From assembly GCF_002263495.1 (NCBI RefSeq), contig NZ_CP022753.1, positions 1,116,001-1,180,000 of the forward strand: a stretch of 64,000 nt of DNA. Direction: 5' to 3'. The translations under genes and the position numbers were made by a program. Below, one piece after another: positions 8,441 through 16,314 of the stretch. Within the stretch, counting starts at the first letter, position 1. The number at the start of each line of letters is the position of its first letter. The DNA is from Nocardiopsis gilva YIM 90087 (GTDB lineage Bacteria > Actinomycetota > Actinomycetes > Streptosporangiales > Streptosporangiaceae). Under the pieces are notes generated by a model that saw only the letters and a list, made by a program, of their open reading frames with translations, ran no database searches and was not told where the DNA came from.

Positions 8441-8452
8441 ACAGATGTACTG
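8441..8452 (+). promoter_or_regulatory. 12-bp box, copy 1
   Basis: ACAGATGTACTG, 38 bp upstream of the TetR start. Probable TetR autoregulatory site (inference). Confidence 0.45.
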
Positions 8453-8666
8453 TACCACTCGTCGCCGGGCTGGGCAGAGCGATCGGTGGCGAGACAGGGG
8501 TCCACGGGCTGGAGGTGCCGCGTTGGAAAAGATTCTTTTACTTAGGTGTTTCCTGGCGGGCTGCGGCTGTCCGGCGCGCCTGTGCGGTGGGCGGCGTGAT
8601 GTGCCGCCAGGGGCGAACTCGCTGCGATTCGGTGCTTGTCTGTTCTCCCCGAGAGCACATTATTGT

Positions 8667-8678
8667 ACAGATGTACTG
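8667..8678 (+). promoter_or_regulatory. 12-bp box, copy 2
   Basis: Identical ACAGATGTACTG. Here it is part of the palindrome GTACA-GA-TGTAC (8665-8676), 74 bp before the reductase start. Confidence 0.45.
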
Positions 8679-8751
8679 AAAGTGCGTCGTCGTGATGAGC
8701 CCTGATACGGACGGCCCGCACCGCGCCATTCCACCCACAGGGGATACAGCC

Positions 8752-9461
8752 ATGAAGATCGCAGTCCTGGGAACCGGCGGCGGCGCCCGCTGCCATGCCG
8801 CCAAGCTCACCGAGCTGGGCCACGAGGTCACCGTCGGAACGCGCGACCCGAAGGCCACCATGGCCCGGACTGAGGCCGACATGATGGGCAACCCGCCCTA
8901 CCCGGTGTGGCTCGCCGAGCACCCCGGCATCGAGGTCGCGACGTTCGCGGAGGCGGCTGCGGCCGGGGAGCTGATCATCAACGGCATCGACGGCCACAAC
9001 GCGCTCCACGCCCTTTCGGGGGTCGGCGACCAGAACCTGGCGGGCAAGGTGCTCATCGACTACGCCATCCCCTACGTCTACAACCCCGACATCCCGCACA
9101 AGTGGGAGACCCCGTGGGGGTGGATGCCCCGGCTCGACCCCGTGGACACACCGACAGCCTCGGCGAGCAGATCCAGCGCGCGTTCCCCCGGACGAAGGTG
9201 GTCAAGGCGTTCTGTACCCAGGAGCAGGAGACCGTCGTCGATCCCAAGAGCGTCGGCGGAGGCGACCACACCATCTTCGTCGCGGGCGATTACGCGGAGG
9301 CCAAGACCGCCGTCACCGAGCTGCTGCGGTCGTATGGCTGGGACGACGTGCTCGACCTCGGTCCGCTGGTCAGCGCCCGGGGCATGGAGATGTACTCGGC
9401 CATGCACATGGCCATCGGCCTGGCCCTTGGCGGGCACTTCGGGGTGAAGATCGTCCGCTGA
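8752..9461 (+). pseudogene. NAD(P)-binding reductase (F420 reductase-like), frameshifted
   Basis: The N-terminal part (from ATG 8752) has a Rossmann fold: MKIAVLGTGGGARCHAAKL, then HEVTVGTRDPKATMAR, resembling NADPH-dependent F420 reductases and related NAD(P)-binding proteins. Coding quality continues to about 9145 (DYAIPYVYNPD, WGWMPRLDPVD). It then jumps to another frame (DSLGEQIQRAFPRTKVVKAF) through to 9461. A one-base loss near 9145-9152 explains the switch; restoring it would give about 236 residues. This is either a real recent inactivation or a sequencing error. It is divergent from tetR and followed by palindromic repeat copy 2. Confidence 0.75.
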
Positions 9462-9470
9462 ACCGCCTGG

Positions 9471-9544
9471 TCCCCCGTTGATCTCGGGGATGTCGACCGA
9501 ATACTCGCCGGTATGAGGTCGATATCCCCGAGATCAACGGGGGA
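9471..9544. repeat. Palindromic repeat family, copy 2
   Basis: 28-bp arms (one G:T wobble, 9492/9523) enclose an 18-nt loop. The left arm begins TCCCCCGTTGATCTCGGGG. It fills most of the gap between the convergent reductase and GntR genes, so it probably works as a bidirectional terminator. Confidence 0.88.
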
Positions 9545-9556
9545 TCTTGCGTTGTT

Positions 9557-10297
9557 TCAGGCCGTGAGGGTGAGTTCGAAGGAGTAGCGCGTCGCGCGGT
9601 AGACGTGCGACCCGACCTCGACCACCCGGCCGATGTCGTCGTAGGCGGTGCGGTCCATCGTGAGCAGCGGCGCACCGCGCGATTCACCGAGGATCCGGGC
9701 CTCGGCCGCCGTGGCGCCCCGGGCGCCGATGCTCTGCGAGGCCATCTTCAGCGTGATACCCGACGCGCGCAGCAGCTGGTAGAGGCCGGTCTCGGCGAGC
9801 TTCTCGCGGGTCAGCTCCACGCGGTCCAGCGTCAGGTAGTTGTGCATGAGTGCCAGCGGCTCGTCGCCCGCGTAGCGCAGGCGTTCCAGCAGGTAGACCT
9901 CGGTCCCGGGGGCGACCTCCAGATTCGCGGCGACCGCGTCCGGGGCGGGGCCCACACTCAGGTCGAGCACCTCGGTGCGCGGGCGCTGGCCGGCCTGGCT
10001 CAGGTCGTCATACAGGCTGGACAGCTCCACCGGACGGCGCACCCGGGGCGTGACCACCTGGGTTCCGACCCCGCGTTTGCGCACCAGCAGCCCACGGTCG
10101 ACCAGGTACTCGATCGCCCGCCGCAGGGTGGGCCGCGACAGGCCGAGCCGTCCGGCGAGCACGACCTCGTTCTCCAGCCGGGTCCCGGCCGGCATCTCGC
10201 CAGCCTGGATGCGCCGCTCCAGTTCCTGGGCGACCTGGAAGTACAGCGGCACCGGGCTGCTGCGGTCGAGGGGGATCGACAGGGGCGACTCTGACAC
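9557..10297 (-). CDS. GntR/HutC-family regulator with UTRA domain, likely iol regulator
   Basis: A 246-residue protein. The N-terminal winged helix (residues about 15-80) contains LSRPTLRRAIEYLVDRGLLV and ends in GVGTQVV. A UTRA effector domain follows (about 95-240; VYLLERLRYAGDEPLALMHNYL). UTRA proteins usually sense a sugar or sugar phosphate. It lies divergent to the inositol genes, so it is probably the repressor of the iol regulon, induced by inositol or an inositol metabolite (inference). The palindrome TGTCTAGACA at 10433, close to the GT-CTA-GAC core bound by HutC-type regulators, is the best operator candidate. Confidence 0.85.
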   Translation of the reverse strand: MSESPLSIPLDRSSPVPLYFQVAQELERRIQAGEMPAGTRLENEVVLAGRLGLSRPTLRRAIEYLVDRGLLVRKRGVGTQVVTPRVRRPVELSSLYDDLSQAGQRPRTEVLDLSVGPAPDAVAANLEVAPGTEVYLLERLRYAGDEPLALMHNYLTLDRVELTREKLAETGLYQLLRASGITLKMASQSIGARGATAAEARILGESRGAPLLTMDRTAYDDIGRVVEVGSHVYRATRYSFELTLTA

Positions 10298-10432
10298 GCG
10301 ACTCCGTTCTCTTGGTGCTCCTGAGGGGCGTGTAGGTGGGTCGAAGGATCTTTTACCTCGGCGCGGTCGGCCGCGGAAGCTCCCCTCCAGTCTACGTAGT
10401 CGACACGTTGCCTGGATATTACGACGTCCATA

Positions 10433-10442
10433 TGTCTAGACA
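10433..10442. promoter_or_regulatory. Candidate GntR operator
   Basis: Perfect palindrome TGTCTAGACA, five bases upstream of the putative -35 hexamer of the iol operon. Binding there would block RNA polymerase. Confidence 0.55.
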
Positions 10443-10447
10443 AACTC

Positions 10448-10477
10448 TTGACAAGATCTTCGCACCCAACGTACAAA
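10448..10477 (+). promoter_or_regulatory. Putative iol operon promoter
   Basis: TTGACA (10448-10453), 18-bp spacer, TACAAA (10472-10477), about 70 bp upstream of the first iol gene. An 11-bp direct repeat, GTTGCCTGGAT, flanks the promoter at 10407-10417 and 10514-10524. Confidence 0.5.
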
Positions 10478-10544
10478 CTTTCTCAAGGGCTGTGACCCAC
10501 AGAACAACACCCTGTTGCCTGGATCTACCTGAAAGAGGATGGGT

Positions 10545-11555
10545 ATGCGGATCGGACTCGTCGGCACCGGTCGGATCGGCGCCTCACACGCCGCCGCCAT
10601 CGCGGCGCGCCCCGAGGTCACCGAGCTCCTGCTCGCGGACGCCGACAGGGACCGCGCCCGCGACGTCGCCGGACGCGTCGGCGCCCACGTCGCCGGTGAC
10701 ATCGCCACGCTGCTCTCTCCAGGCGCCGTCGACGGCCTGGTCATCACCGCAGCGACGGCGGCGCACCCGGAGCTCATCCTCTCCGGGGTCCGCGCCGGGA
10801 TCCCGGTCTTCTGTGAGAAGCCGGTGGCGCCCGACGTCCCCGGGACCGTGGAGGTGCTGCGCGAGGTCGAGAAGAGCGGCGTGCAGGTGCACATCGGGTT
10901 CATGCGCCGGTTCGACGCCGGGTACACCCGCGCCCGCCAAGCGCTGCGCGACGGCGAGCTCGGCGAGCTGCACCGCGTGCACGCCGTCACCTGCGACGCC
11001 GCGCCCCCGCCCGCCGCCTACATCCCGACCTCCGGCGGCATCTTCCGCGACTGCCACGTGCACGACTTCGACATCCTGCGCTGGGTCACCGGCCGCGAGG
11101 TCACCGACGTCTACGCCTACGGCGCCAACCGCGGCGCCTCCTACTTCGCCGAGGCCGGGGACGTGGACACCACGGCCGCGGTGCTCCGGATGGACGACGG
11201 AACCATGGTCACCCTGCAAGGGTCGCGCTACAACGGCGGCGGGTATGACGTCCGTATGGAGCTCGCCGGCTCCCGCGGCACCATCGCCGTCGGCCTGGAC
11301 GAGCGCGCCCCCCTCCTCTCCGCCGAAGAGGGCGTCGACTTCCCGACCGGCCAGCCGTGGCAGGAGTTCTGGTCCCGCTTCACTCCCGCCTACGAAGCGG
11401 AGATCGGGGCCTTCACCCGCATGGTCGCCGACGGGGGAGAGAGCCCCTGCACCGTCGCCGACGCTCTGGAGGCCGTGCTCGTGGCCGACGCCGCCGACAA
11501 GTCGATGCGTGAGGGGCGGCCGGTCCAGGTCGCCGAGGTGCGGCCCCAGCTGTAG
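10545..11555 (+). CDS. iolG: Gfo/Idh/MocA dehydrogenase, inositol 2-dehydrogenase-like (first copy)
   Basis: A 336-residue NAD-dependent oxidoreductase. The N-terminal Rossmann fold is MRIGLVGTGRIGASHAAAI, the catalytic-lysine motif is VFCEKPVA (about residues 90-97), and GFMRRFDAGY and FRDCHVHDFDILRW match inositol dehydrogenases. It probably oxidises myo-inositol or an isomer (scyllo- or D-chiro-inositol) to an inosose. ATG 10545 is chosen over 10539 because GAGG (10535-10538) leaves a 6-nt spacer. First gene after the regulated promoter. A second family member lies at 22069, so the two may divide isomers. Confidence 0.82.
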   Translation: MRIGLVGTGRIGASHAAAIAARPEVTELLLADADRDRARDVAGRVGAHVAGDIATLLSPGAVDGLVITAATAAHPELILSGVRAGIPVFCEKPVAPDVPGTVEVLREVEKSGVQVHIGFMRRFDAGYTRARQALRDGELGELHRVHAVTCDAAPPPAAYIPTSGGIFRDCHVHDFDILRWVTGREVTDVYAYGANRGASYFAEAGDVDTTAAVLRMDDGTMVTLQGSRYNGGGYDVRMELAGSRGTIAVGLDERAPLLSAEEGVDFPTGQPWQEFWSRFTPAYEAEIGAFTRMVADGGESPCTVADALEAVLVADAADKSMREGRPVQVAEVRPQL

Positions 11556-11625
11556 CGCCACCGCGCCGATCCCGACACCGGCCGGACAGCACAGGAACCG
11601 GCCGCAGACTTCAACGGAGGTTCGA

Positions 11626-12630
11626 GTGAAACCCAGTGACCGCCGGCACTCCGATGGCCGATTCGAGGTCATCACGATGGGCCGCGTGGGCGTCGACATC
11701 TACCCGGAGCAGGTGGGTGTCGGGCTGGATCGGGTGCGGTCCTTCGGAAAGTTCATCGGGGGCAGCCCGACCAACGTCGCCGTGGCCGCCGCCCGATACG
11801 GACACAGCGCGGCCCTGATCACCCGCACCGGCGAGGACCCCTTCGGCGCCTTCGTGCACTCCGCCCTGCGCGGCTTCGGTGTGGACGACCGCTTCGTCAG
11901 CCCCGTTCCCGGCCGCCCCACCCCGGTGACCTTCTGCGAGATCTTCCCGCCCGACGACTTCCCCCTCTACTTCTACGGCCGCGACCCCAAGGCCGCCGAC
12001 CTGGAGATCGACGCCGCGGAGCTCGACTACGACGCCATCCGCGCCGCCGACATCTTCTGGGTCACCGTCACCGGCCTGTGCCAGGAGCCCAGCCGCACCG
12101 CGACCCTGGAGGCGCTCAAGGCCCGCGGCAAACGCGGCATCACCATCATCGACCTGGACTACCGCCCGATGTTCTGGGAGTCGCGCGACATCGCCCGCGA
12201 GGTCGTCGCCCAGGCGCTGCCGTATGCCACCGTGGCTGCGGGCAACCTCGACGAGTGGGACACCGCCGTCGGCCGCACCGACCCGAGGTCGGCCGCCACG
12301 GCCGCCCGGGACATCGGTATCGACCTCGCCATCGTCAAGCAGGGCCCCAAGGGCGTCCTCGCGGTGGACGACTCGGGTGAGGTGTCGGTCCCCCCGGTCC
12401 CGGTCGACGTGGTCAACGGGCTGGGCGCGGGCGACGCCTTCGGCGGCGCGCTCTGCCACGGCCTCCTCTCCGGATGGGACACCGAGCACATCATGCGCTT
12501 CGCCAACACGGCCGGTGCCATCGTCGCCTCGCGGCTCTCCTGCTCCGACGCCATGCCCACACAGGAGGAGGTCGAGGCCAAGCTGGCCGCGACCGCCGCG
12601 GGGGCGACCTCGACGGGCGGGAGCAGCTGA
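11626..12630 (+). CDS. iolC: 5-dehydro-2-deoxygluconokinase IolC
   Basis: A 334-residue PfkB-family kinase. It phosphorylates 5-dehydro-2-deoxy-D-gluconate with ATP in the inositol pathway. The family features are GGSPTNVAVAAARYG near residue 50, FYGRDPKAADL, and the C-terminal anion-hole/catalytic motif NGLGAGDAFGGAL. The start is GTG 11626, with GGAGG five bases upstream. The stop TGA shares its A with the ATG of the next gene, so translation is coupled. Confidence 0.9.
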   Translation: MKPSDRRHSDGRFEVITMGRVGVDIYPEQVGVGLDRVRSFGKFIGGSPTNVAVAAARYGHSAALITRTGEDPFGAFVHSALRGFGVDDRFVSPVPGRPTPVTFCEIFPPDDFPLYFYGRDPKAADLEIDAAELDYDAIRAADIFWVTVTGLCQEPSRTATLEALKARGKRGITIIDLDYRPMFWESRDIAREVVAQALPYATVAAGNLDEWDTAVGRTDPRSAATAARDIGIDLAIVKQGPKGVLAVDDSGEVSVPPVPVDVVNGLGAGDAFGGALCHGLLSGWDTEHIMRFANTAGAIVASRLSCSDAMPTQEEVEAKLAATAAGATSTGGSS

Positions 12631-13505
12631 TGTCGACCGACCGACTGCGCGAGATCATCGAGACGCGCGTGCACAACCCCCAGGCGATCGCCGAGGCCGC
12701 CGCGCGGCGGGTGAAGCCCGACTCCCTGGTGGGCGAGCACGGCAAGGCGATGATCATCGCCGCCGACCACCCGGCGCGCGGGGCGCTGCGCGCCGGAGCG
12801 CGGCCCATGGCCATGGCCGACCGGGCCGACCTGCTCGACCGGCTGTGCGCGGCGCTGGCCCGGCCCGGCGTCACCGGGGTCCTGGGCACCGCCGACATCC
12901 TGGAGGACCTGCTGCTGCTCGGAGCGCTGGACGGCAAGAGCGTCTTCGGATCGATGAACCGCGGCGGCCTGGCCGGGGCGTCCTGGGAGATCGACGACCG
13001 GTTCACCGGCTACGACACCGCCGGCATCACCGCCATGGGCTTCGAGGGCGGCAAGATGCTGCTCCGCCTCGACTACAACGACGACCGCACCCCCGCCACC
13101 TTCGAGGCCTGCGCCAAGGCCGTCGACGACCTCAACACGGCGCGGCTCATGGCCATGGTCGAGCCGTTCATCTCGCACCGCACCGACGGCGTCGTCAAGA
13201 ACGACCTGTCGCCGGACGCGGTGACCCGCTCGGTGGCCATCGCCTCCGGCATCGGCCGCTCCTCCGCCTACACCTGGCTGAAGGTCCCGGTGGTGGACGA
13301 GATGGAGCGCGTGCTGGCCGCCTCGACCCTGCCCGCGCTGCTGCTCGGCGGCGAGCTGGCCGCCGATCCCGAGGCCACCTACGCCCGCTGGGGCGCGGCA
13401 CTGAAACTTCCCACGGTCAAGGGCCTGACCGTCGGGCGATCCCTGCTCTACCCCGCCGACGACGACGTCGTCGGCGCCGTCGACACCGCTGTGGGGCTGC
13501 TGTGA
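12630..13505 (+). CDS. Cgl0159-family (beta/alpha)8 protein, candidate aldolase of inositol catabolism
   Basis: A 291-residue TIM-barrel protein of the DeoC/LacD-like group seen between iolC and iolB or iolA in Corynebacterium-type iol clusters. Motifs include AMIIAADHPARGAL, GVLGTADILEDL and ALKLPTVKGLTVGRSLLYP, with candidate Schiff-base lysines in the barrel (MLLRLDYN, TWLKVPV). It is well placed to cleave 5-dehydro-2-deoxygluconate 6-phosphate to malonic semialdehyde and dihydroxyacetone phosphate, the IolJ step, which otherwise has no gene here (inference). It overlaps iolC by one base and iolB by four. Confidence 0.72.
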   Translation: MSTDRLREIIETRVHNPQAIAEAAARRVKPDSLVGEHGKAMIIAADHPARGALRAGARPMAMADRADLLDRLCAALARPGVTGVLGTADILEDLLLLGALDGKSVFGSMNRGGLAGASWEIDDRFTGYDTAGITAMGFEGGKMLLRLDYNDDRTPATFEACAKAVDDLNTARLMAMVEPFISHRTDGVVKNDLSPDAVTRSVAIASGIGRSSAYTWLKVPVVDEMERVLAASTLPALLLGGELAADPEATYARWGAALKLPTVKGLTVGRSLLYPADDDVVGAVDTAVGLL

Positions 13506-14392
13506 GCACTTCCGAATCCAAGCACTACCTTCCGGCCGGAAGCACCGCCTCCGGCCCGTTCCGCACCGTCGTCACGCCCGAGTCCGCGGGATGGAGCTAC
13601 TCCGGGCTGCGCGTACTGGAACTGGCGCCCGGCGGCAGCCAGGAGGTCACCACCGGGGACTCCGAGACCCTGGTGCTGCCCCTCAACGGCGGCTGCACGG
13701 TGACCGTCGACGGCCGGACGTTCGAGGTCACCGGCCGCCAGGACGTGTTCTCCCGGGTCACCGACTTCGTCTACCTGCCGCGCGAGGCCACCGCGACCGT
13801 CGCCAGCACCGGCGGCGGCCGGTTCGCGCTGCCCGCGTCGCGCTGCGGGAAGCGTCTGCCGGCCCGCTACGGCGCCGCCGAGGACGTGCCGGTCGAGCTG
13901 CGCGGAGCCGGGCAGTCCAGCCGCCAGGTGAACAACTTCTGCACCCCGCAGACCTTCGAGTGCGACAAGCTCATCGCCTGCGAGGTGCTCACGCCCTCCT
14001 CGAACTGGTCCTCCTACCCGCCGCACAAGCACGACGAGGCCACCGAGACCGAGCGCGAACTGGAGGAGATCTACTACTTCGAGGTCGCCGACGGCCCGGT
14101 CGGCCCCGGCGTCGGCTACCAGCGGGTCTACGGCACCGAGCAGCGGCCGATCGACGTGTTCGCCGAGGTCCGCAGCGAGGACGTGGTGCTCATCCCGCAC
14201 GGCTGGCACGGCCCGTCCATGGCCGTGCCCGGCTACGACCTCTACTACCTCAACGTCATGGCGGGGCCGGGGGACGACCGCGCCTGGCTCATCTGCGACG
14301 ACCCGGCGCACGGCTGGGTCCGCCAGACCTGGGTCGACCAGGCCATCGACGCCCGCCTCCCGCTGTACACGGCCGAGGGAAAGGAGCAGTGA
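13502..14392 (+). CDS. iolB: 5-deoxy-glucuronate isomerase IolB
   Basis: A 296-residue bicupin isomerase converting 5-deoxy-D-glucuronate to 5-dehydro-2-deoxy-D-gluconate. The C-terminal cupin shows the metal ligands in YPPHKHDEATETERELEEIYYFEV and later IPHGWHGPSMAVPGYDLYYLN; these are split here as PPHKHDE and IPHGWHGP. FALPASRCGKRLP is typical of the N-terminal half. The GTG start at 13502 overlaps the preceding TGA (GTGA). Confidence 0.92.
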   Translation: MSTSESKHYLPAGSTASGPFRTVVTPESAGWSYSGLRVLELAPGGSQEVTTGDSETLVLPLNGGCTVTVDGRTFEVTGRQDVFSRVTDFVYLPREATATVASTGGGRFALPASRCGKRLPARYGAAEDVPVELRGAGQSSRQVNNFCTPQTFECDKLIACEVLTPSSNWSSYPPHKHDEATETERELEEIYYFEVADGPVGPGVGYQRVYGTEQRPIDVFAEVRSEDVVLIPHGWHGPSMAVPGYDLYYLNVMAGPGDDRAWLICDDPAHGWVRQTWVDQAIDARLPLYTAEGKEQ

Positions 14393-14397
14393 GCCCG

Positions 14398-16287
14398 GTG
14401 ACCGAGACCGTCCGGCTGACGACCGCCCAGGCGCTGGTCCGCTTCCTCGCCGCGCAGTACTCCGAGCGCGACGGCGTCGAGCAGCGCCTGATCCCCGGCG
14501 TGTGGGGCATCTTCGGGCACGGCAACGTGGCGGGGCTGGGCCAGGCCCTGCTGCAGGCCGCCACCACCGGCGAGACAGCCCCCCACCACCTCCCCTACTA
14601 CCTCGCCCGCAACGAGCAGGGCATGGTGCACAGCTCGGTGGGCTTCGCCAAGATGCGCGACCGGCTGCAGGCCTTCGCCTGCACCGCCTCCACCGGCCCC
14701 GGCTCCACCAACATGGTCACCGGCGCCGCGCTGGCCACCACCAACCGCATGCCGGTGCTGCTCCTGCCCAGCGACATGTTCGCCACCCGCGGCCCCGACC
14801 CGGTGCTGCAGCAGCTGGAGGACACCCGCGGCGGCGACGTCTCGGTCAACGACGCGCTGCGGCCGGTGTCGAAGTACTGGGACCGCGTCACCCGCCCTGA
14901 GCAGCTCGTCCCCGCCGCGCTGGCCGCCATGCGGGTGCTCACCGACCAGGTGGAGACGGGCGCGGTCACGCTGTGCCTGCCCCAGGACGTGCAGGCCGAG
15001 GCCTACGACTGGCCGGTGGAGTTCTTCCGCAAGCGGGTGTGGCACATCGACCGCCCGCGGCCGGACACCGCCGCGCTGGCCCGCGCGGTCGATGCGCTGC
15101 GCGGCGCGAAGAAGCCGCTGATCGTGGCGGGCGGCGGCGTCGTCTACTCCCAGGCCATGGCGGCGCTGTGCGACTTGGCCGCGGCGACCGGCATCCCGGT
15201 GGCCGACACCCACGCGGGCAAGGGCGCGGTCCCCTGGGACCACCCGTGCGCCGTCGGCGGGCTCGGCTCCACCGGCACCGCGGCCGCCAACACCCTGGCC
15301 CGCGAGGCCGACGTGGTGCTCGGCGTCGGCACCCGCTACAGCGACTTCACCACGGCGAGCCACACCGTCTTCGCCAACCCCGACGTCCGGTTCGTCAACC
15401 TCAACATCGCGCGCCTCGACGCCGCCAAGCACCAGGCGTCGATGCTCGTCGCCGACGCGCGGACCGGCCTGGAGGCGCTCCGCCGCGAGCTCGACGGATG
15501 GCAGGTGGAGCACGCCCACCGGCAGCGCGCCCGGGAGCTGGCCGCCGAGTGGGCGCGGATCACCGACGAGTGCTACCACGTCGACCACGGTCCGCTGCCC
15601 GCGCAGACGGCGGTGCTGGGCGCGCTCAACGAAACGCTCGGCCCGCGCGACGTCGTCATCAACGCCGCGGGGAGCATGCCCGGTGACCTGCAGATGCTGT
15701 GGCGCGCCAGCGACCCCAAGGCCTATCACGTCGAGTACGCCTACTCCTGCATGGGCTACGAGGTGGCCAGTGGCACCGGCGTCAAGATGGGCGACCCGAG
15801 CCGCGAGGTGGTCGTCCTGGTCGGAGACGGCTCCTACCTGATGATGGCCCAGGAGATCGTGACCATGGTCTCCGAGGGCATCAAGGTCATCATCGTCGTG
15901 GTGCAGAACCACGGGTTCGCCTCGATCGGGTCCCTGTCGGAAGACCTGGGGTCGCAGCGCTTCGGCACCAAGTACCGCTACCGCGACGAGAAGAGCGGGC
16001 TGCTCGAAGGCGATGTCCTCCCCGTCGACCTGGCCGCCAACGCCGCCAGCCTCGGCGCCGACGTCATCCGCGCCGATGGCATCAAAGAGTTCCGCGAGGC
16101 CATCGCGCGGGCCAAAGCCGCCGACACCACGACCGTCGTGCACATCGAGACCGACCTGTACGGGCCCAACCCGCCCGGTTCGGCCTGGTGGGACGTGCCG
16201 GTGAGCCAGGTGGCCGACCTCGACAGCACCCGTGACGCCGCCGTCACCTACGCCGAGCACAAGGCCCAGCAGCGCCACTACCTGTGA
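14398..16287 (+). CDS. iolD: 3D-(3,5/4)-trihydroxycyclohexane-1,2-dione hydrolase IolD
   Basis: A 629-residue thiamine diphosphate enzyme that opens the inositol-derived ring. It begins VTETVRLTTAQALVRFLAAQ as in family members. The N-terminal Pyr domain holds WGIFGHGNVAGLGQAL, and the C-terminal PP domain holds the ThDP/Mg motif VVLVGDGSYLMM followed by VVQNHGFASIGSLS. The GTG at 14398 is preferred over 14389, since AAGGAG (14381-14386) would be only 2 nt from the earlier codon. The coding region almost touches iolB. Confidence 0.92.
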   Translation: MTETVRLTTAQALVRFLAAQYSERDGVEQRLIPGVWGIFGHGNVAGLGQALLQAATTGETAPHHLPYYLARNEQGMVHSSVGFAKMRDRLQAFACTASTGPGSTNMVTGAALATTNRMPVLLLPSDMFATRGPDPVLQQLEDTRGGDVSVNDALRPVSKYWDRVTRPEQLVPAALAAMRVLTDQVETGAVTLCLPQDVQAEAYDWPVEFFRKRVWHIDRPRPDTAALARAVDALRGAKKPLIVAGGGVVYSQAMAALCDLAAATGIPVADTHAGKGAVPWDHPCAVGGLGSTGTAAANTLAREADVVLGVGTRYSDFTTASHTVFANPDVRFVNLNIARLDAAKHQASMLVADARTGLEALRRELDGWQVEHAHRQRARELAAEWARITDECYHVDHGPLPAQTAVLGALNETLGPRDVVINAAGSMPGDLQMLWRASDPKAYHVEYAYSCMGYEVASGTGVKMGDPSREVVVLVGDGSYLMMAQEIVTMVSEGIKVIIVVVQNHGFASIGSLSEDLGSQRFGTKYRYRDEKSGLLEGDVLPVDLAANAASLGADVIRADGIKEFREAIARAKAADTTTVVHIETDLYGPNPPGSAWWDVPVSQVADLDSTRDAAVTYAEHKAQQRHYL

Positions 16288-16314
16288 CGTGCCCCAATGA
16301 GAAGGACGCATGCA

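Larger units (their letters stand above)
8404..8751. other. Divergent regulatory region, tetR / reductase
   Basis: A 348-bp region without a gene. It contains two copies of ACAGATGTACTG, one near each gene, and an AAAAGATTCTTTT inverted repeat near 8526-8538. No RNA gene was recognised. Confidence 0.5.
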
